Positions 8,953-18,666 of a stretch of 64,000 nt of DNA are shown piece after piece; position 1 is the first letter of the stretch, and each line of letters opens with the position of its first letter. The stretch lies in the NCBI GenBank assembly GCA_963825415.1, contig CAWGTD010000003.1, positions 310,001 through 374,000 of the forward strand. The letters run 5' to 3'. Under the pieces are notes generated by a model. That model searched no databases. It was not told the origin of the DNA and saw nothing but the letters and a program-made list of their open reading frames with translations. The stretch is from BP-464 sp963825415. GTDB lineage: Bacteria > Actinomycetota > Thermoleophilia > Solirubrobacterales > Solirubrobacteraceae. Both the position numbers and the translations under genes were made by a program.

Positions 8953-10481
8953 TCCTCGCCGCGACCGAGCAGCTGAAGGGCCCGCACATCGACTGGGCGG
9001 CGGTCTCGCCGATCGTCGCGCTGCTCGGCGGGGCGACGATCGTCCTGCTGGGCGGCCTGCTGCGCGGTCGCTTCGCGCGGACGGTCGCGGTGCCGATCCT
9101 GACGATCGCCGCGCTCGCCGCCGCGCTGGGCCTGGCGATCTGGCAGTGGGGCGACTCCAAGGACGTCATCGCCGGCGCGCTGAAGGTCGACGACCTCGCG
9201 CTCGTCATGACGATGATCTTCTGCGTCGCGGGGATCGGCACGGTGCTGCTGTCCTGGCGCGCGGCGGCGCCACGCGAGGCGGCACACGGCGAGTACTACG
9301 CGCTGGTGCTCACCGCGGCCGCGGGCATGGCGGTGCTGGCCGGCGCCCAGAACACGGTGACGGTCTTCCTCGGCTACGAGCTGCTTTCGATCCCGCTCTA
9401 TGTCCTGTGCGCGACCGAGATGCGCCGCTCGGGCTCGCTCGAGTCCGGCCTGAAGTATCTGATCGTCGGATCGGTCGGGTCGGCCACGCTGCTCTACGGG
9501 CTGGCGATGCTCTACGGCGCGACCGGATCGACGGACTTCGGCGGCATGGCGAGCGCCCTGAAGGAGGGCGACCTGCTCTCCGACCCGCTCCTGCTCACCG
9601 GAATCGCGCTGACGCTGGTGGGCATCGCGTTCAAGGCGTCGGTTGCGCCGTTCCATCAGTGGACGCCCGACGTCTACGAGGGCGCCCCGACGCCGGTGAC
9701 CGCGTTCATGGCGGTGGCGACGAAGGCGGCGGCGCTGGCGCTGGCGCTGCGGATCTTCGACGTAGCGCTGATCGACGCCCAGCCCGACTGGGGCCCGCCG
9801 ATGGCGGTCCTCGCCGCGGTCACGATCATCGTCGGCAACGTCGGAGCGCTGGGCCAGAGCTCGCTCAAGCGCCTGCTGGCGTACTCGTCGGTGGCGCAGG
9901 CCGGCTACATGCTCGGCGGCGTCGTCGTCTCGACCAAGCTCGGCCTCCAGGCGACGGTCTTCTACCTGGCCGTCTACATGTTCATGAACCTCGCCGCCTT
10001 CGGCGTGATCGTCGCGCGCGAGCGCGAGACCGGCCTGGGCGACGACATCGCGGCGCTCGACGGGCTGGGCACGTCGCGGCCCTGGCTGGCCTGGCCGATG
10101 ACGATCGCGATGCTCGGCCTCGCCGGAATCCCCGCCACCGCGGGCTTCATCGGAAAGGTCTATCTGATCGAGGCGCTGGTCGACGGCAGCTACACGTGGC
10201 TGGGCGTGACGATCGTGATCGGCTCGATGATCTCGCTGGCCTACTACCTGCGGGTGGTCGCGGCGATCTGGATGCGGCCCGCGCGCCAGCCCCAACCGGT
10301 GCTGGCCGGCGGGGCTCTCGACCTGCCCGTCGAGGAGGATCCCACGGCGCCGCGCGTCGCCGGCTTCGAGACGTACGTCGTCGCCGGCGTGTTCGGCGCG
10401 GCCTCGCTGTTCTTCGGGATCTGGCCGACGCCGCTGTTCGACCTGGTCGGCGACGTCGGCCGCGCCCTGAACCTGCTGTGA
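8949..10481 (+). CDS. nuoN: NADH-quinone oxidoreductase subunit N
   Basis: 510-residue antiporter-like subunit closing the nuo operon. GYELLSIPLYVLCA, KASVAPFHQWTPDVYEGAPTPVTAF and KRLLAYSSVAQAGYML are characteristic. The GTG start at 8949 overlaps the nuoM stop (GTGA). The end overlaps a possible GTG start of the downstream methyltransferase, so that gene may ride on the same transcript. Confidence 0.97.
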   Translation: MILAATEQLKGPHIDWAAVSPIVALLGGATIVLLGGLLRGRFARTVAVPILTIAALAAALGLAIWQWGDSKDVIAGALKVDDLALVMTMIFCVAGIGTVLLSWRAAAPREAAHGEYYALVLTAAAGMAVLAGAQNTVTVFLGYELLSIPLYVLCATEMRRSGSLESGLKYLIVGSVGSATLLYGLAMLYGATGSTDFGGMASALKEGDLLSDPLLLTGIALTLVGIAFKASVAPFHQWTPDVYEGAPTPVTAFMAVATKAAALALALRIFDVALIDAQPDWGPPMAVLAAVTIIVGNVGALGQSSLKRLLAYSSVAQAGYMLGGVVVSTKLGLQATVFYLAVYMFMNLAAFGVIVARERETGLGDDIAALDGLGTSRPWLAWPMTIAMLGLAGIPATAGFIGKVYLIEALVDGSYTWLGVTIVIGSMISLAYYLRVVAAIWMRPARQPQPVLAGGALDLPVEEDPTAPRVAGFETYVVAGVFGAASLFFGIWPTPLFDLVGDVGRALNLL

Positions 10482-11100
10482 GCGGGCATTCAGCATCCGC
10501 TGTTCGCCCGGGTTTACGAGTGCCTGAGCCCACCTGCCGAGCGCCGCGGACAGGGCGCGTACCGCGACCAGGCTGCTGGCCGGGCTGGCCGGCCGCGTCG
10601 TGGAGGTCGGCGCCGGCAATGGGCTGAACTTCGAGCACTACCCGCAGACGGTCACCGAGGTGGTCGCGGTGGAACCCGAGCCCTTCCTCCGTGAGAAGGG
10701 TCGTGAACGGGCGGCCGCGGCGCCGGTCCCGATCACGGTGCTCGACGGCCATGCCGATGCGCTGCCGCTCGCCGACGGCTCGGTGGACGCCGCCGTGGTG
10801 TCGCTCGTGCTCTGCAGCGTCCCCGACCAGGCCAGTGCGCTTGCCGAGGTGCGTCGCGTGCTGCGGCCGGGCGGCGACCTTCGGTTCTACGAGCACGTCA
10901 TCGCGCTCGGAAGGGGCAAGGCCGCCTTCCAGCGCGCTTTCACCCGCACGCTGTGGCCGCTCATGTCGGGCGGCTGCCACATGGACCGCGACACCGGCAG
11001 TGCGATCGAGGCCGCGGGCTTCGCCGTCGAGAGCCTCGAGCGAGTGTCGTTCCAGGGGCTCGACCACATTCTCGGCGTCGCGCGTGCCCCGTCGGGGTAA
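10478..11100 (+). CDS. SAM-dependent class I methyltransferase, frame broken near the N-terminus
   Basis: Small Methyltransf_11-type enzyme; the substrate cannot be told. The intact frame from about 10573 begins LLAGLAGRVVEVGAGNGLNF, which contains the SAM motif I (EVGAGNG), followed by VAVEPEP and LRPGGDLRFYEHV. Upstream, the expected N-terminus HPLFARVYE is readable in another frame from 10494 to about 10568; an extra C at about 10569 explains the break. A further shift is needed to reach the GTG at 10478 that overlaps the nuoN stop. Without repair, translation could start only at GTG 10600 inside motif I, giving a protein that could not bind SAM well. Confidence 0.8.
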
Positions 11101-11109
11101 CCCGAGGGC

Positions 11110-11316
11110 ATGGAAGAACGCGAACCGAACCCCTCCGAAGACCCGCGCGAGCAGGAGGAGGGGTCGGGCGGCTACCCCGAGTCCTCGCCCGTCGGCGACC
11201 CCGCCGGTGGCGACGGCGGCCAGGACGAAAGCGACACCTCCGGCGCCCCGGACACGAGCAGCCCCGAGGAGGGCGACGCCGGGCAGGCCACAGGCAACCC
11301 CGACGCCGCCGGCTGA
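11110..11316 (+). CDS. Small acidic, probably disordered protein
   Basis: 68 residues dominated by Glu, Asp, Gly, Pro and Ser, with no hydrophobic core, so probably unfolded and cytosolic. Start ATG lies 9 bases after the methyltransferase stop, with a weak GAGGG upstream. Segments such as GGYPE and QATGNPDAAG resemble small hypothetical proteins I have seen in Solirubrobacter-like genomes, which is the main reason to believe it. No function can be assigned; chance coding is the alternative. Confidence 0.5.
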   Translation: MEEREPNPSEDPREQEEGSGGYPESSPVGDPAGGDGGQDESDTSGAPDTSSPEEGDAGQATGNPDAAG

Positions 11317-11328
11317 GGGACTAGAGGG

Positions 11329-12670
11329 CTACAGCGGGCAGGCCCCTTGGTGGGTCGCCCCCTTGGTGACCAGCAGCTCCTTGGACAGCACCTCGTCCGC
11401 GATCGCCCGGCCGGCGCCCAGCCCGGCCTGGTTGCTGAACTCGAAGTGCAGGCCGCCGAACACGCGCGACCGGCCAGCCTCGTTGGCCGCCTGCGAGAAC
11501 CTCGAGTAGCTCCGCGGCTGGCCGCCCGGCGCCGAGTCGGTGAGCAGCGTGAACGGGATCTGGTCGTTGCAGAAGAACCGGCCCAGCACGGTCGCCCCCG
11601 CGGCGCTGAACGAGCTGTGCCCCGACCAGTGCTCGGGCGACGTGCCCGGCGAGTCGGGCGGGTTGCCGCCCGCCCGCGGCAGCCACGTGGCGTCCTCGTC
11701 GGTGTTGGGGTTGTTGTCGTCGTCCGCGTTGCGGATGGCGGTGATCGGCCGCCAGCGGTGGTGGACGAGCTTGGACTTGTAGGTCGGCGCGACGGTGTCG
11801 GCCATGGCCATCGTCTGCAACGCGAACAGCCGAGTGGTGTCCTCGAGCGAGAGGCCGCGGTCCGCCGAGACGGACTCGGCGACCTGGAGCCACGCGCCAG
11901 GCGGCTGATCGGTGCCACCGCTGAGGGCCCAGAACCGGAAGGTGTCGAGCTTCGCCTGGTCGGGGATCGCGGCGTTGCCCAGCACCTTCACCTCGGCGAA
12001 CGCTGCCGCATAATCGATGCTCTCCAGCGCCGGCGCCCCGGGGCTGACGTAGGAGTCGGGGTCGGCGATGGAGAAGGGGTCGAGCTCGGCGAACTGGATG
12101 TTCGACCAGCCGACCGGGAAGTCGCCCGGCTGCGGGTTGGACGGGCGCCTGCGCCGCTTGCGCCGGGGTCGACCCGTCGTCGGTCCGCGCGGCCAGCACG
12201 CCCTGGGCGACGGTCGCGCCCCACTGCCGGCCGTGGTTCGCCTGGCCGGGCGAGCCGACCGTGGACAGGTCGGACGCGAGCTGGGAGTCGTAGGCCGCGA
12301 CGAGGGCGGGATCCGATGAGTAGAGCGTGGCGAGCACGTCGTGGGCAGCACCGGCCGCGGCGGCGACCGGCGAACCGTTGACTCCGGAGACGGGTGCCAC
12401 GAGCGCGGACGTCCGGCGAGCGTTCTTCTCGCGCAGGCCGTTGACGGCGTCGTACATCGCGACGTTGACCATCGCGTAGGTACGGGCGGCCGCGGCATCG
12501 CTGGCAGCCTTGCTGCGGACGGTCCGCAGGGCGAGGTCGTTCCAGGACCGGGCGACGTCGCCAGAGACGAACGGGCGTGAACCGGCCTCCCCGCCCACGA
12601 AGGTGATTGCAAACACGAGGACGCCGGCCAGCGCCGTCCTCGTCACGAAGCTGCCGCGCAGTAGCGCCAT
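11329..12670 (-). CDS. Secreted vanadium-dependent haloperoxidase / PAP2-family protein, one frameshift
   Basis: About 445 residues in two frames. The N-terminal frame starts at ATG 12670, preceded by a GGGGGGA ribosome site, and has a membrane-spanning signal (TALAGVLVFAITFVGG). The C-terminal frame carries the vanadate/phosphate site: KSKLVHHRWRP, EHWSGHSSFSAAG and SRVFGGLHFEF, the K-R / SGH / R-H pattern of vanadium chloroperoxidases and PAP2 phosphatases. The frames join at 12138-12148; deleting one G restores QAPSNPQPGDFPVGW. It would act outside the membrane. Halide oxidation is inferred from family; phosphatase activity is possible. Confidence 0.85.
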
Positions 12671-12804
12671 CGTTCCCCCCATCGAGATTCCCCGTAGGCC
12701 CCTGCCGGTGCCCCTGCTCGAGCCGACCTTACGCCCGCCCACGGAGCGGCAATGCGAAGTGGCGCGATTGCAGGTGTGACCACGCGCAGGAGGCGGTGTA
12801 CCTA

Positions 12805-12819
12805 GTGACGAAGGTCACA
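12805..12819 (+). promoter_or_regulatory. CRP/FNR-type palindrome upstream of the DUF378 gene
   Basis: GTGA-CGAAGG-TCACA matches the core GTGA-N6-TCAC of CRP-family operators. It is 31 bases before the DUF378 start and 135 bases from the divergent haloperoxidase start. Similarity to the consensus is seen; binding is inference. Confidence 0.4.
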
Positions 12820-12849
12820 AGCACCCCGCGTGTCACGAAAGGAGACGCG

Positions 12850-13083
12850 ATGACTCTCATGAAGCGGTTCGAGCCCCTCTGGCTCCTGCTGGTCATCATC
12901 GGAGGCCTGAACTGGGCGATCCTCGCCATCTGGGACACCAATGTGGTCTCGGAGGTGTTCGGTGGAGGCACAGCAACGGACGTCGTCTACGTCCTCGTCG
13001 GTGTCGCCGCGCTGATGTTCGTGCCCCGGCTGCTCGAGGACATGCACCTCAGCGACCGGATGCACCTGCGCCACAGCCACTAG
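12850..13083 (+). CDS. DUF378 family small membrane protein
   Basis: 77 residues with two transmembrane helices. The DUF378 core is clear: LLLVIIGGLNWAILAIWDTNVV followed by VVYVLVGVAAL. A histidine-containing C-terminal tail follows (MHLRHSH). The ATG at 12850 has one of the strongest ribosome sites in the window, GAAAGGAGA 4 bases upstream. Function unknown. A CRP-like palindrome lies just upstream. Confidence 0.9.
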   Translation: MTLMKRFEPLWLLLVIIGGLNWAILAIWDTNVVSEVFGGGTATDVVYVLVGVAALMFVPRLLEDMHLSDRMHLRHSH

Positions 13084-13137
13084 CACGGGGGCTTGGCCCC
13101 CTTGGTCCGGGCGGCGCGGTAACCTCGCCGCGCCGCC

Positions 13138-14755
13138 GTGGACTACCCGCTCGAGACAGTCACCGATGCCGAGCGGGCCCGCCTCGCACCCCACGTCACG
13201 AACCTCGACCGGCCCGTCTTCGCGCTGGTCAACCTGCCGGAAACCGTAAAAGGCGCACTCTTCGCCCGCTACTCGCGGTACCCGGGCACGCTGCGCCGGC
13301 TGTTCCTGGACGAGTTCGCCGAGTCGCTGGGTGGGTGGGAAGGAATGGCCTGGGAGAGCGAGGAGGGCACCCGCGCGGCCGAGCTCTACGAGCGCATCTT
13401 CCTCGGCTACGGCGACGACTCGGTGGCGCAGCTCGGCGGCGCCCATGTCGCCTGCGAGTGGACGTCGAACGTGCTCACGAAGCTCCTCCAACGGCCGCGG
13501 CTGGGCGCCTATCTCGAGCAGTCGACGCGCTACATCGCCTACGACGCGCCGATGCCCGCCGGCGGCTACCGCTACTACCGCGACCCCGAGCTGGGGCCCG
13601 AGTACGAGCGGGCGATGGACGAGGTCTTCTCGATCTACGCGGCGGCGCTGCCGAAGGTCATCGAGTGGGCCGACGAGACGTTCCCGGCGCCCGACGGAGA
13701 ATCGACGGCGGCGCACCGCCGGGCGATCCAGGCCAAGGCGCTCGACCTGCTGCGCGGGCTGCTGCCCGCCGCGTCGCTGTCGCACATGGGCATCTACGCG
13801 ACCGGCCAGACCTACGAGCAGCTGATCCTGCACCTGCTCGCCCACCCGCTGCCCGAGGCGCGGCAGTACGGCCGCTGGATCCTCGAGGCGGTGCAGGCGG
13901 TCATGCCGAGCTTCGTCACCCGCGTCGAGCGCCCCGACCGCGGCGGCGAATGGATCGGCTACCTCGAGGCGCGCGAGCGCGCGGCGGACCGTTGGGTGGC
14001 GCGGCTCGGCCTCGACCACGCCACCGGCGACGCCGAGGGGCGCAACCGGCCGTCGGTGCGGCTGCTGCACGTCGACGGCGACGAGGAGGCCCTGCTGGCC
14101 GCGCTGCTGTTCGAGGCCTCCGGCACCGACGAGGAGAGCGTGCGCATCCGGCTGGCCGCGCTGGCCGAGAGCGAGCGCACGGAGCTGCTGGCCGACCTGG
14201 TCGGCGAACGGTCAAACCGGCGCCATCGGCCCGGTCGCGGCTTCGAGGCGCTGCGCTACCGCTTCGAGATCGTCTCCGACTACGGCGCCTTCCGCGACCT
14301 GCAGCGCCACCGCATGCTCACGGTGCAATGGCAGCGCCTGACGCCGGATCTCGGCGCCGGGGTCCCGGACGAGGTCGTCGCCGCCGGCTGCGGCGCGGCG
14401 TACAAGCGCGCCCTCGAGGTATCGCGCGACGCCTACGAGCGCCTGATCGGCGCCGGCCACGACCCGCGGGCGGCGATGTACGCGCTGTGCCTCGGCTACC
14501 GGATCCGCTACGTGCTCGACCTCAACGCGCGCGAGGCGATGCAGCTGATCGAGCTGCGGTCCGGGCAGCGAGGGCCATCCCTCCTACCGCGCCGTCGCCC
14601 ACGAGATGCACAACCAGATCGCCGCGGTGCACCCTGCCGTGGCCGCCGCGATGCGCCACGTCGACACGACGACCGAGCCGCGGCTGGAACGCATCCTCTC
14701 GGAGATGCGCACGCAGGCGAAGCTCGACGCCGGTCAGGCAACGCCCTCCAGGTAG
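13138..14755 (+). CDS. thyX: FAD-dependent thymidylate synthase ThyX, tandem-domain form, one frameshift
   Basis: Makes dTMP from dUMP using FAD and methylene-tetrahydrofolate. About 538 residues, twice the classic ThyX length, with two ThyX-like halves. The N-terminal half keeps LEQSTRY (from about 126) but has RPR instead of RHR; the C-terminal half keeps RHR (390-392) and the NAREAMQLIELR block. The frame breaks at 14565-14572; removing one C gives LRSGQEGHPSYRAVAHEMH, the expected C-terminal motif, and the protein then ends at the TAG 14753-14755. GTG start at 13138, with TAACCT 12 bases upstream. It overlaps the convergent ligase gene by 22 bp. Confidence 0.9.
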
Positions 14756-15840
14756 CGCCCCGCCAGCCAGCGGGTCGCCTCGGCGACGCCTGCTCGCTGC
14801 GCCACATCCCGCATCGCTCGCGCCGGCCCGCCCTCGTCGACCATCTCCCGGGCGCGGGCCAGGTGCTCGGCGCTCCTCAGCCGATCCGCGACCGGCCCGA
14901 GATCCTCCAGCAGGCGCCGTACGCGCTCGCTCGTGGGCACGCTGCTCCCGTCCGCTTCGAGCATCTCGCCGGCGAGCCCGTGGCGCCGCGCCGAATCGCG
15001 GTTCGCTTCGAGCCGCGCGGCGTCCGGTACCGGGAGCACCTCTTCGCCGTCGTGGCGAGCGGCTAGCCAGACCGCGAGCGCCTGGGCGACCGCGGCGATC
15101 GCGCCCGCGTCGCGCACGGTGGCCTGGGCGTCGGGGACACGCACCTCCAGCGTGCCGTGGACGACGTGCGGGCGCAGCTCCCACCACCACGTCGTCGGAT
15201 CGCGCAGCTCAGCGAGCGCCGCGGCATAGGACTCCCAGCTCTCGATGAACGGCGCCATCCCCTGACGGGGCAGGTTCTCCGCGATCGCCGGGCGCACCGA
15301 CGCGATGCCCGCGTCGCGCCCGTCGTGAAGCGGTGCGTTGGCGGCCAACGCGGCGAGGTCCGGGAGGTGCTCGCGCAGCGCGTTGTGGACGGCGAGCGCG
15401 CGGTCCGCCCCGCGGATCGCGACGTGGACCTGAAGCGCGTAGGCGAGCTGGCGGCGGGCGATGACGCCGTACTCGGCGGCGATCGCCTCGTAGCGCGGCC
15501 CTGCGGTCAGGGCGCCCTCGGTGGCTGCGAAGGGATGCGCTCCGGCACAGGCGAGCCGCAGCCCGCCGGCGCGCTCGGCCGCGGCGGCCAGGGCGCGCCG
15601 GCCCGCGGCGAGCACGGTCAGCGCCTCGTCGACGGTGGCTGCCGGCGGTGTGACGATCTCGAGCTGGGCGGCCATCAGCTCGGGCTTGAAGCGCGGGTCG
15701 GCGCCGGCGGCCGCGAGCACGTCGGCGCCTCGCGGTACGAGGTCGAACGTCGTGCCGTCGAGGACCATGACCTCTTCCTCGAGGCCGAGCGTCGGCTCGC
15801 TCGGCGAGTCGAACAGCGCGCGCAGCGCCGCGGCGGTCAA
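14734..15840 (-). CDS. Carboxylate-amine ligase, glutamate-cysteine ligase 2 (YbdK/EgtA-like) family
   Basis: 368-residue ATP-grasp-like GCS2 enzyme. The N-terminal TLGLEEEVMVLD, the LQVHVAIRGADRA block and ELRPHVVHGTLEVRVPDAQ are family signatures. Members join Glu and Cys or related amino-acid pairs; the substrate here is unknown. Start is a TTG at 15838-15840 overlapping the acs stop (TTGA), so it is likely translated by coupling after acs. The C-terminus overlaps the thyX gene on the other strand. Confidence 0.9.
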   Translation of the reverse strand: MTAAALRALFDSPSEPTLGLEEEVMVLDGTTFDLVPRGADVLAAAGADPRFKPELMAAQLEIVTPPAATVDEALTVLAAGRRALAAAAERAGGLRLACAGAHPFAATEGALTAGPRYEAIAAEYGVIARRQLAYALQVHVAIRGADRALAVHNALREHLPDLAALAANAPLHDGRDAGIASVRPAIAENLPRQGMAPFIESWESYAAALAELRDPTTWWWELRPHVVHGTLEVRVPDAQATVRDAGAIAAVAQALAVWLAARHDGEEVLPVPDAARLEANRDSARRHGLAGEMLEADGSSVPTSERVRRLLEDLGPVADRLRSAEHLARAREMVDEGGPARAMRDVAQRAGVAEATRWLAGRYLEGVA

Positions 15841-17803
15841 TCCTCCTGCGCCTGGCGCTCCTTGATCTTCTCGCCCAGCTGCGCCATCACGTCCGGATCG
15901 CGCAGGGTCGTCACGTCACCCAGCTCGCGACCCTCGGCGATGTCGCGCAGCAGGCGGCGCATGATCTTCCCCGAGCGCGTCTTGGGCAGGTCGTCGGCCC
16001 AGATCACGCGCTTGGGCCGCGCGAGCTTGCCGATCCGCTCGGCGACGTGCTCGCGGATGTCGGCGACCAGATCGTCGGAGCCGTCGACGTCGCCGTGGAG
16101 CGTCACGAACGCCGCCACGCTCTGGCCGGTGTCCTCGTCGGCCTGCCCGATGACGGCAGCCTCGGCGACCTGCGGATGGCTGACGATCGCCGACTCGATC
16201 TCGGCCGTCGACATCCGGTGCCCGGAGACGTTGAGGACGTCGTCGACGCGCCCGATCACCCAGAAGTAGCCGTCGGGGTCGCGCTTGGAGGCATCGCCGA
16301 CCAGGTACGTCTCGCGACTCCACTTGTCGAAGTAGGTCTCGACGAAGCGGTCGTCGTCCTTGAAGAGCGTGCGCAGCATGCCCGGCCACGGGCGGCGCAG
16401 CGCGAGCAGGCCCTGCTCGCCGTCGGGTACCTCGTTGCCCTCCTCGTCGAGCACTGCCGCGTCGATGCCCGGCAGCGGCCTGCCGGCCGACCCGGGCTTG
16501 CCGTACTGCGCGCCGGGCAGCGTGGTGATCATCATCCCGCCGGTCTCGGTCTGCCACCACGTGTCGACCACCGGGCAGCGCCCGCCGCCGACGACCTGGT
16601 GGTACCAGAGCCAGGCCTTGGGGTTGATCGGCTCGCCGACCGTGCCGAGCAGCCGCAGCTTGTCGAGGTTGAACTTCTCGACGTGCTCGACGCCCCACTT
16701 GATGCACGCCCGGATCGCGGTCGGCGCCGTGTAGAAGATCGTCACGCCGTAGCGCTCGCAGAGCTCCCACCAGATCCCCTTGTGCGGGTAGTCGGGCGCG
16801 CCCTCGTACATGACCGAGGTCGCGCCGTTCATCAGCGGGCCGTAGACGATGTAGCTGTGGCCGGTGACCCAGCCGACGTCGGCCGAGCACCAGAAGACAT
16901 CCGACTCCGACCCTGAGGTCGAAGACGTTCTTGTGCGTCCAAGCGACGTGTGTCAGGTAGCCGCCGGTGGTGTGCAGGATGCCCTTGGGCTTGGCGGTCG
17001 AGCCCGACGTGTAGAGCACGAACAGCGGGTGCTCTGAGTCCAGCGGCTCGGCCGGGCAGTCCTCGCCCGCCGCCTCCATCGCCTCGTCGTAGAAGACGTC
17101 CTTGTCGGCCATCGGGCAGTCGATCTTGGTGTGGCGGACCACGACGCAGGGCAGGTCGGGCATGCAGCCGTCGACGGCCTCCTTGATCGGGGCGGTCTTG
17201 CCCTTGCGCCGCGCGCCGTCGGCGGTGACGAGCAGCTTGGCCTCGGAGAACTCCATGCGCTCCTTGACGCTCTCCGCCGAGAAGCCGCCGAAGACGACGT
17301 TGTGCGGCGCGCCGATGCGCGCGCACGCGAGCATCGCCACCGCAACCTCGGGGATCATCGGCAGGTAGATGCCGACGACGTCGCCCTTCTCCACGCCGCG
17401 GTCCTTCAGCACGTTGGCGAAGCGCTGGACGTCGCCGAGCAGGTCGGCGTAGGTCACCTCGCGCGTCTCGCCCTCCTCGCCGTGCCAGTGGAAGGCGACG
17501 CGCTCGCCGTTGCCCGCCTCGACGTGGCGGTCGAGGCAGTTGTGCGACGCGTTCAGCGTCCCGCCGACGAACCACTTGTAGAACGGCGGGTTGGAGTCGT
17601 CGAGGACGGTGTCCCATTCCGAGGCCCAGTCCAGCGCGCGCGCCTGCTGCGCCCACCACCCCTGCGGGTCCTTCGCCGCGGCGTCGTGCTCGGACGAGTC
17701 GGTGATGAGCGCGTCGGCGGCGAAGTCCTCGGGCGGGTCGAAGTGCTCGACCTCGCAGGAGCTCCTCCAGCTGTCGCTCCAGCGTGCGTTGCTCTGTGGC
17801 CAT
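15837..17803 (-). CDS. acs: Acetyl-CoA synthetase, two frameshifts
   Basis: Activates acetate with ATP and CoA through acetyl-AMP. Over its 1,967 bases it has the full Acs length of about 655 residues. Visible motifs: FDPPEDF near the N-terminus, the P-loop YTSGSTAKPKG, DTWWQTETGG, GRVDDVLNVSGHR and PKTRSGKIMRR with the lysine that is acetylated in relatives. Two single extra bases break it: a C near 17757 (repair gives EELLEVEHFDPP) and one in the CCC at 16911-16913 (repair gives DLRSESDVFWCSADVGW). The ATG at 17803 is only 20 bp from the divergent hydrolase start. Identity is certain; the breaks look like sequence errors. Confidence 0.93.
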
Positions 17804-17809
17804 AGGGCA

Positions 17810-17815
17810 TATGTT
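17810..17815 (+). promoter_or_regulatory. Candidate -10 box of the epoxide-hydrolase-like gene
   Basis: TATGTT (TAnnnT) ends 8 nt before the ATG at 17824, inside the 20-bp gap to acs. This fits a leaderless or near-leaderless transcript. Confidence 0.4.
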
Positions 17816-17823
17816 CCCGCACC

Positions 17824-18666
17824 ATGAGCGAACCACCCGCACTGCCCGGCGTCACCCACGAATGGATCGACGCGGGCGGGCTGCGCACGCACGTCGCACT
17901 GGCCGGCCCGGCCGATGCGCCGCCGCTGTTCTGCGTGCACGGCTGGCCGCAGCACTGGTGGGCGTGGCGCCACGTGATCGGCGAGTTCTCCGACCGCTAC
18001 CGGATCATCTGCCCGGACCTGCGCGGCCACGGTTGGACCGAAGCGCCGCGCGACGGCTACGAGAAGGAGCAGCTGGCCACCGACCTGCTCGCGCTGATCG
18101 ACGCGATGGGGCTGCAGAAGGTCACGTGGGCCGGCCACGACTGGGGCGCGTGGGTCGGCATGCTCGCGGCGCTGCGCGCGCCCGAGCGCTTCGAGCGGCT
18201 GTTCGTGATGGCCGTCCCGCACCTGTGGGCGCCGCGCAACGACCCGCGCCGCCTGGCGCTGCTGGCCTACCAGGTGCCGATCTCGCTGCCGCTGCTGGGC
18301 CCGTTGGCCGCGCGCCGGCTGCCGCGGATGATGCTGCGCGCCGGGCGTGCCCGCGGCAAGTTCACGCCCGAGGAACTGGACACCTACACGGCCGAGCTCC
18401 AGAAGGAGCGCCCTCATGTGACGGTGGCGGTCTACCGCACGCTGCTGGTGCGCGAGCTTCGCGGCGTGATCGGCGGCCGTTACGCCAAGCAGAAGCTCGA
18501 GGTGCCCACGACGGTGCTGGCCGGCGGCAAGGACCTGGCCACCGGCGCGCTGCCGCCCGGGCCCGTGGAGGGCCAGCCCCAGCTGACCGTCGAGGTCATC
18601 GACGGCGCCGGCCACTGGCTCCTCGACGAGGCGCCCGAGGCCGTGGCTGCGGCCCTCGGCCGCTAG
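17824..18666 (+). CDS. Alpha/beta hydrolase, epoxide hydrolase-like
   Basis: 280 residues. The oxyanion motif HGWPQ (39-43), the nucleophile Asp106 in GHDWGAW and His264 in GAGHWLLDEAP place it with epoxide hydrolases and haloalkane dehalogenases, which use an Asp nucleophile. It is probably a cytosolic detoxifying or catabolic enzyme; the substrate is unknown. Its TAG stop and the stop of the convergent membrane-protein gene share the four bases CTAG at 18663-18666. Confidence 0.88.
   Translation: MSEPPALPGVTHEWIDAGGLRTHVALAGPADAPPLFCVHGWPQHWWAWRHVIGEFSDRYRIICPDLRGHGWTEAPRDGYEKEQLATDLLALIDAMGLQKVTWAGHDWGAWVGMLAALRAPERFERLFVMAVPHLWAPRNDPRRLALLAYQVPISLPLLGPLAARRLPRMMLRAGRARGKFTPEELDTYTAELQKERPHVTVAVYRTLLVRELRGVIGGRYAKQKLEVPTTVLAGGKDLATGALPPGPVEGQPQLTVEVIDGAGHWLLDEAPEAVAAALGR

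Noticed and set aside
11347..12381. Plus-strand frame of 344 codons across the haloperoxidase
   Set aside because: No family features; the minus strand carries all three vanadate-site motifs.
12768..12804. TTGCAG...TACCTA as a promoter for the DUF378 gene
   Set aside because: The spacing of 25 nt is too long for a -35/-10 pair and the last base of the -10 does not fit.
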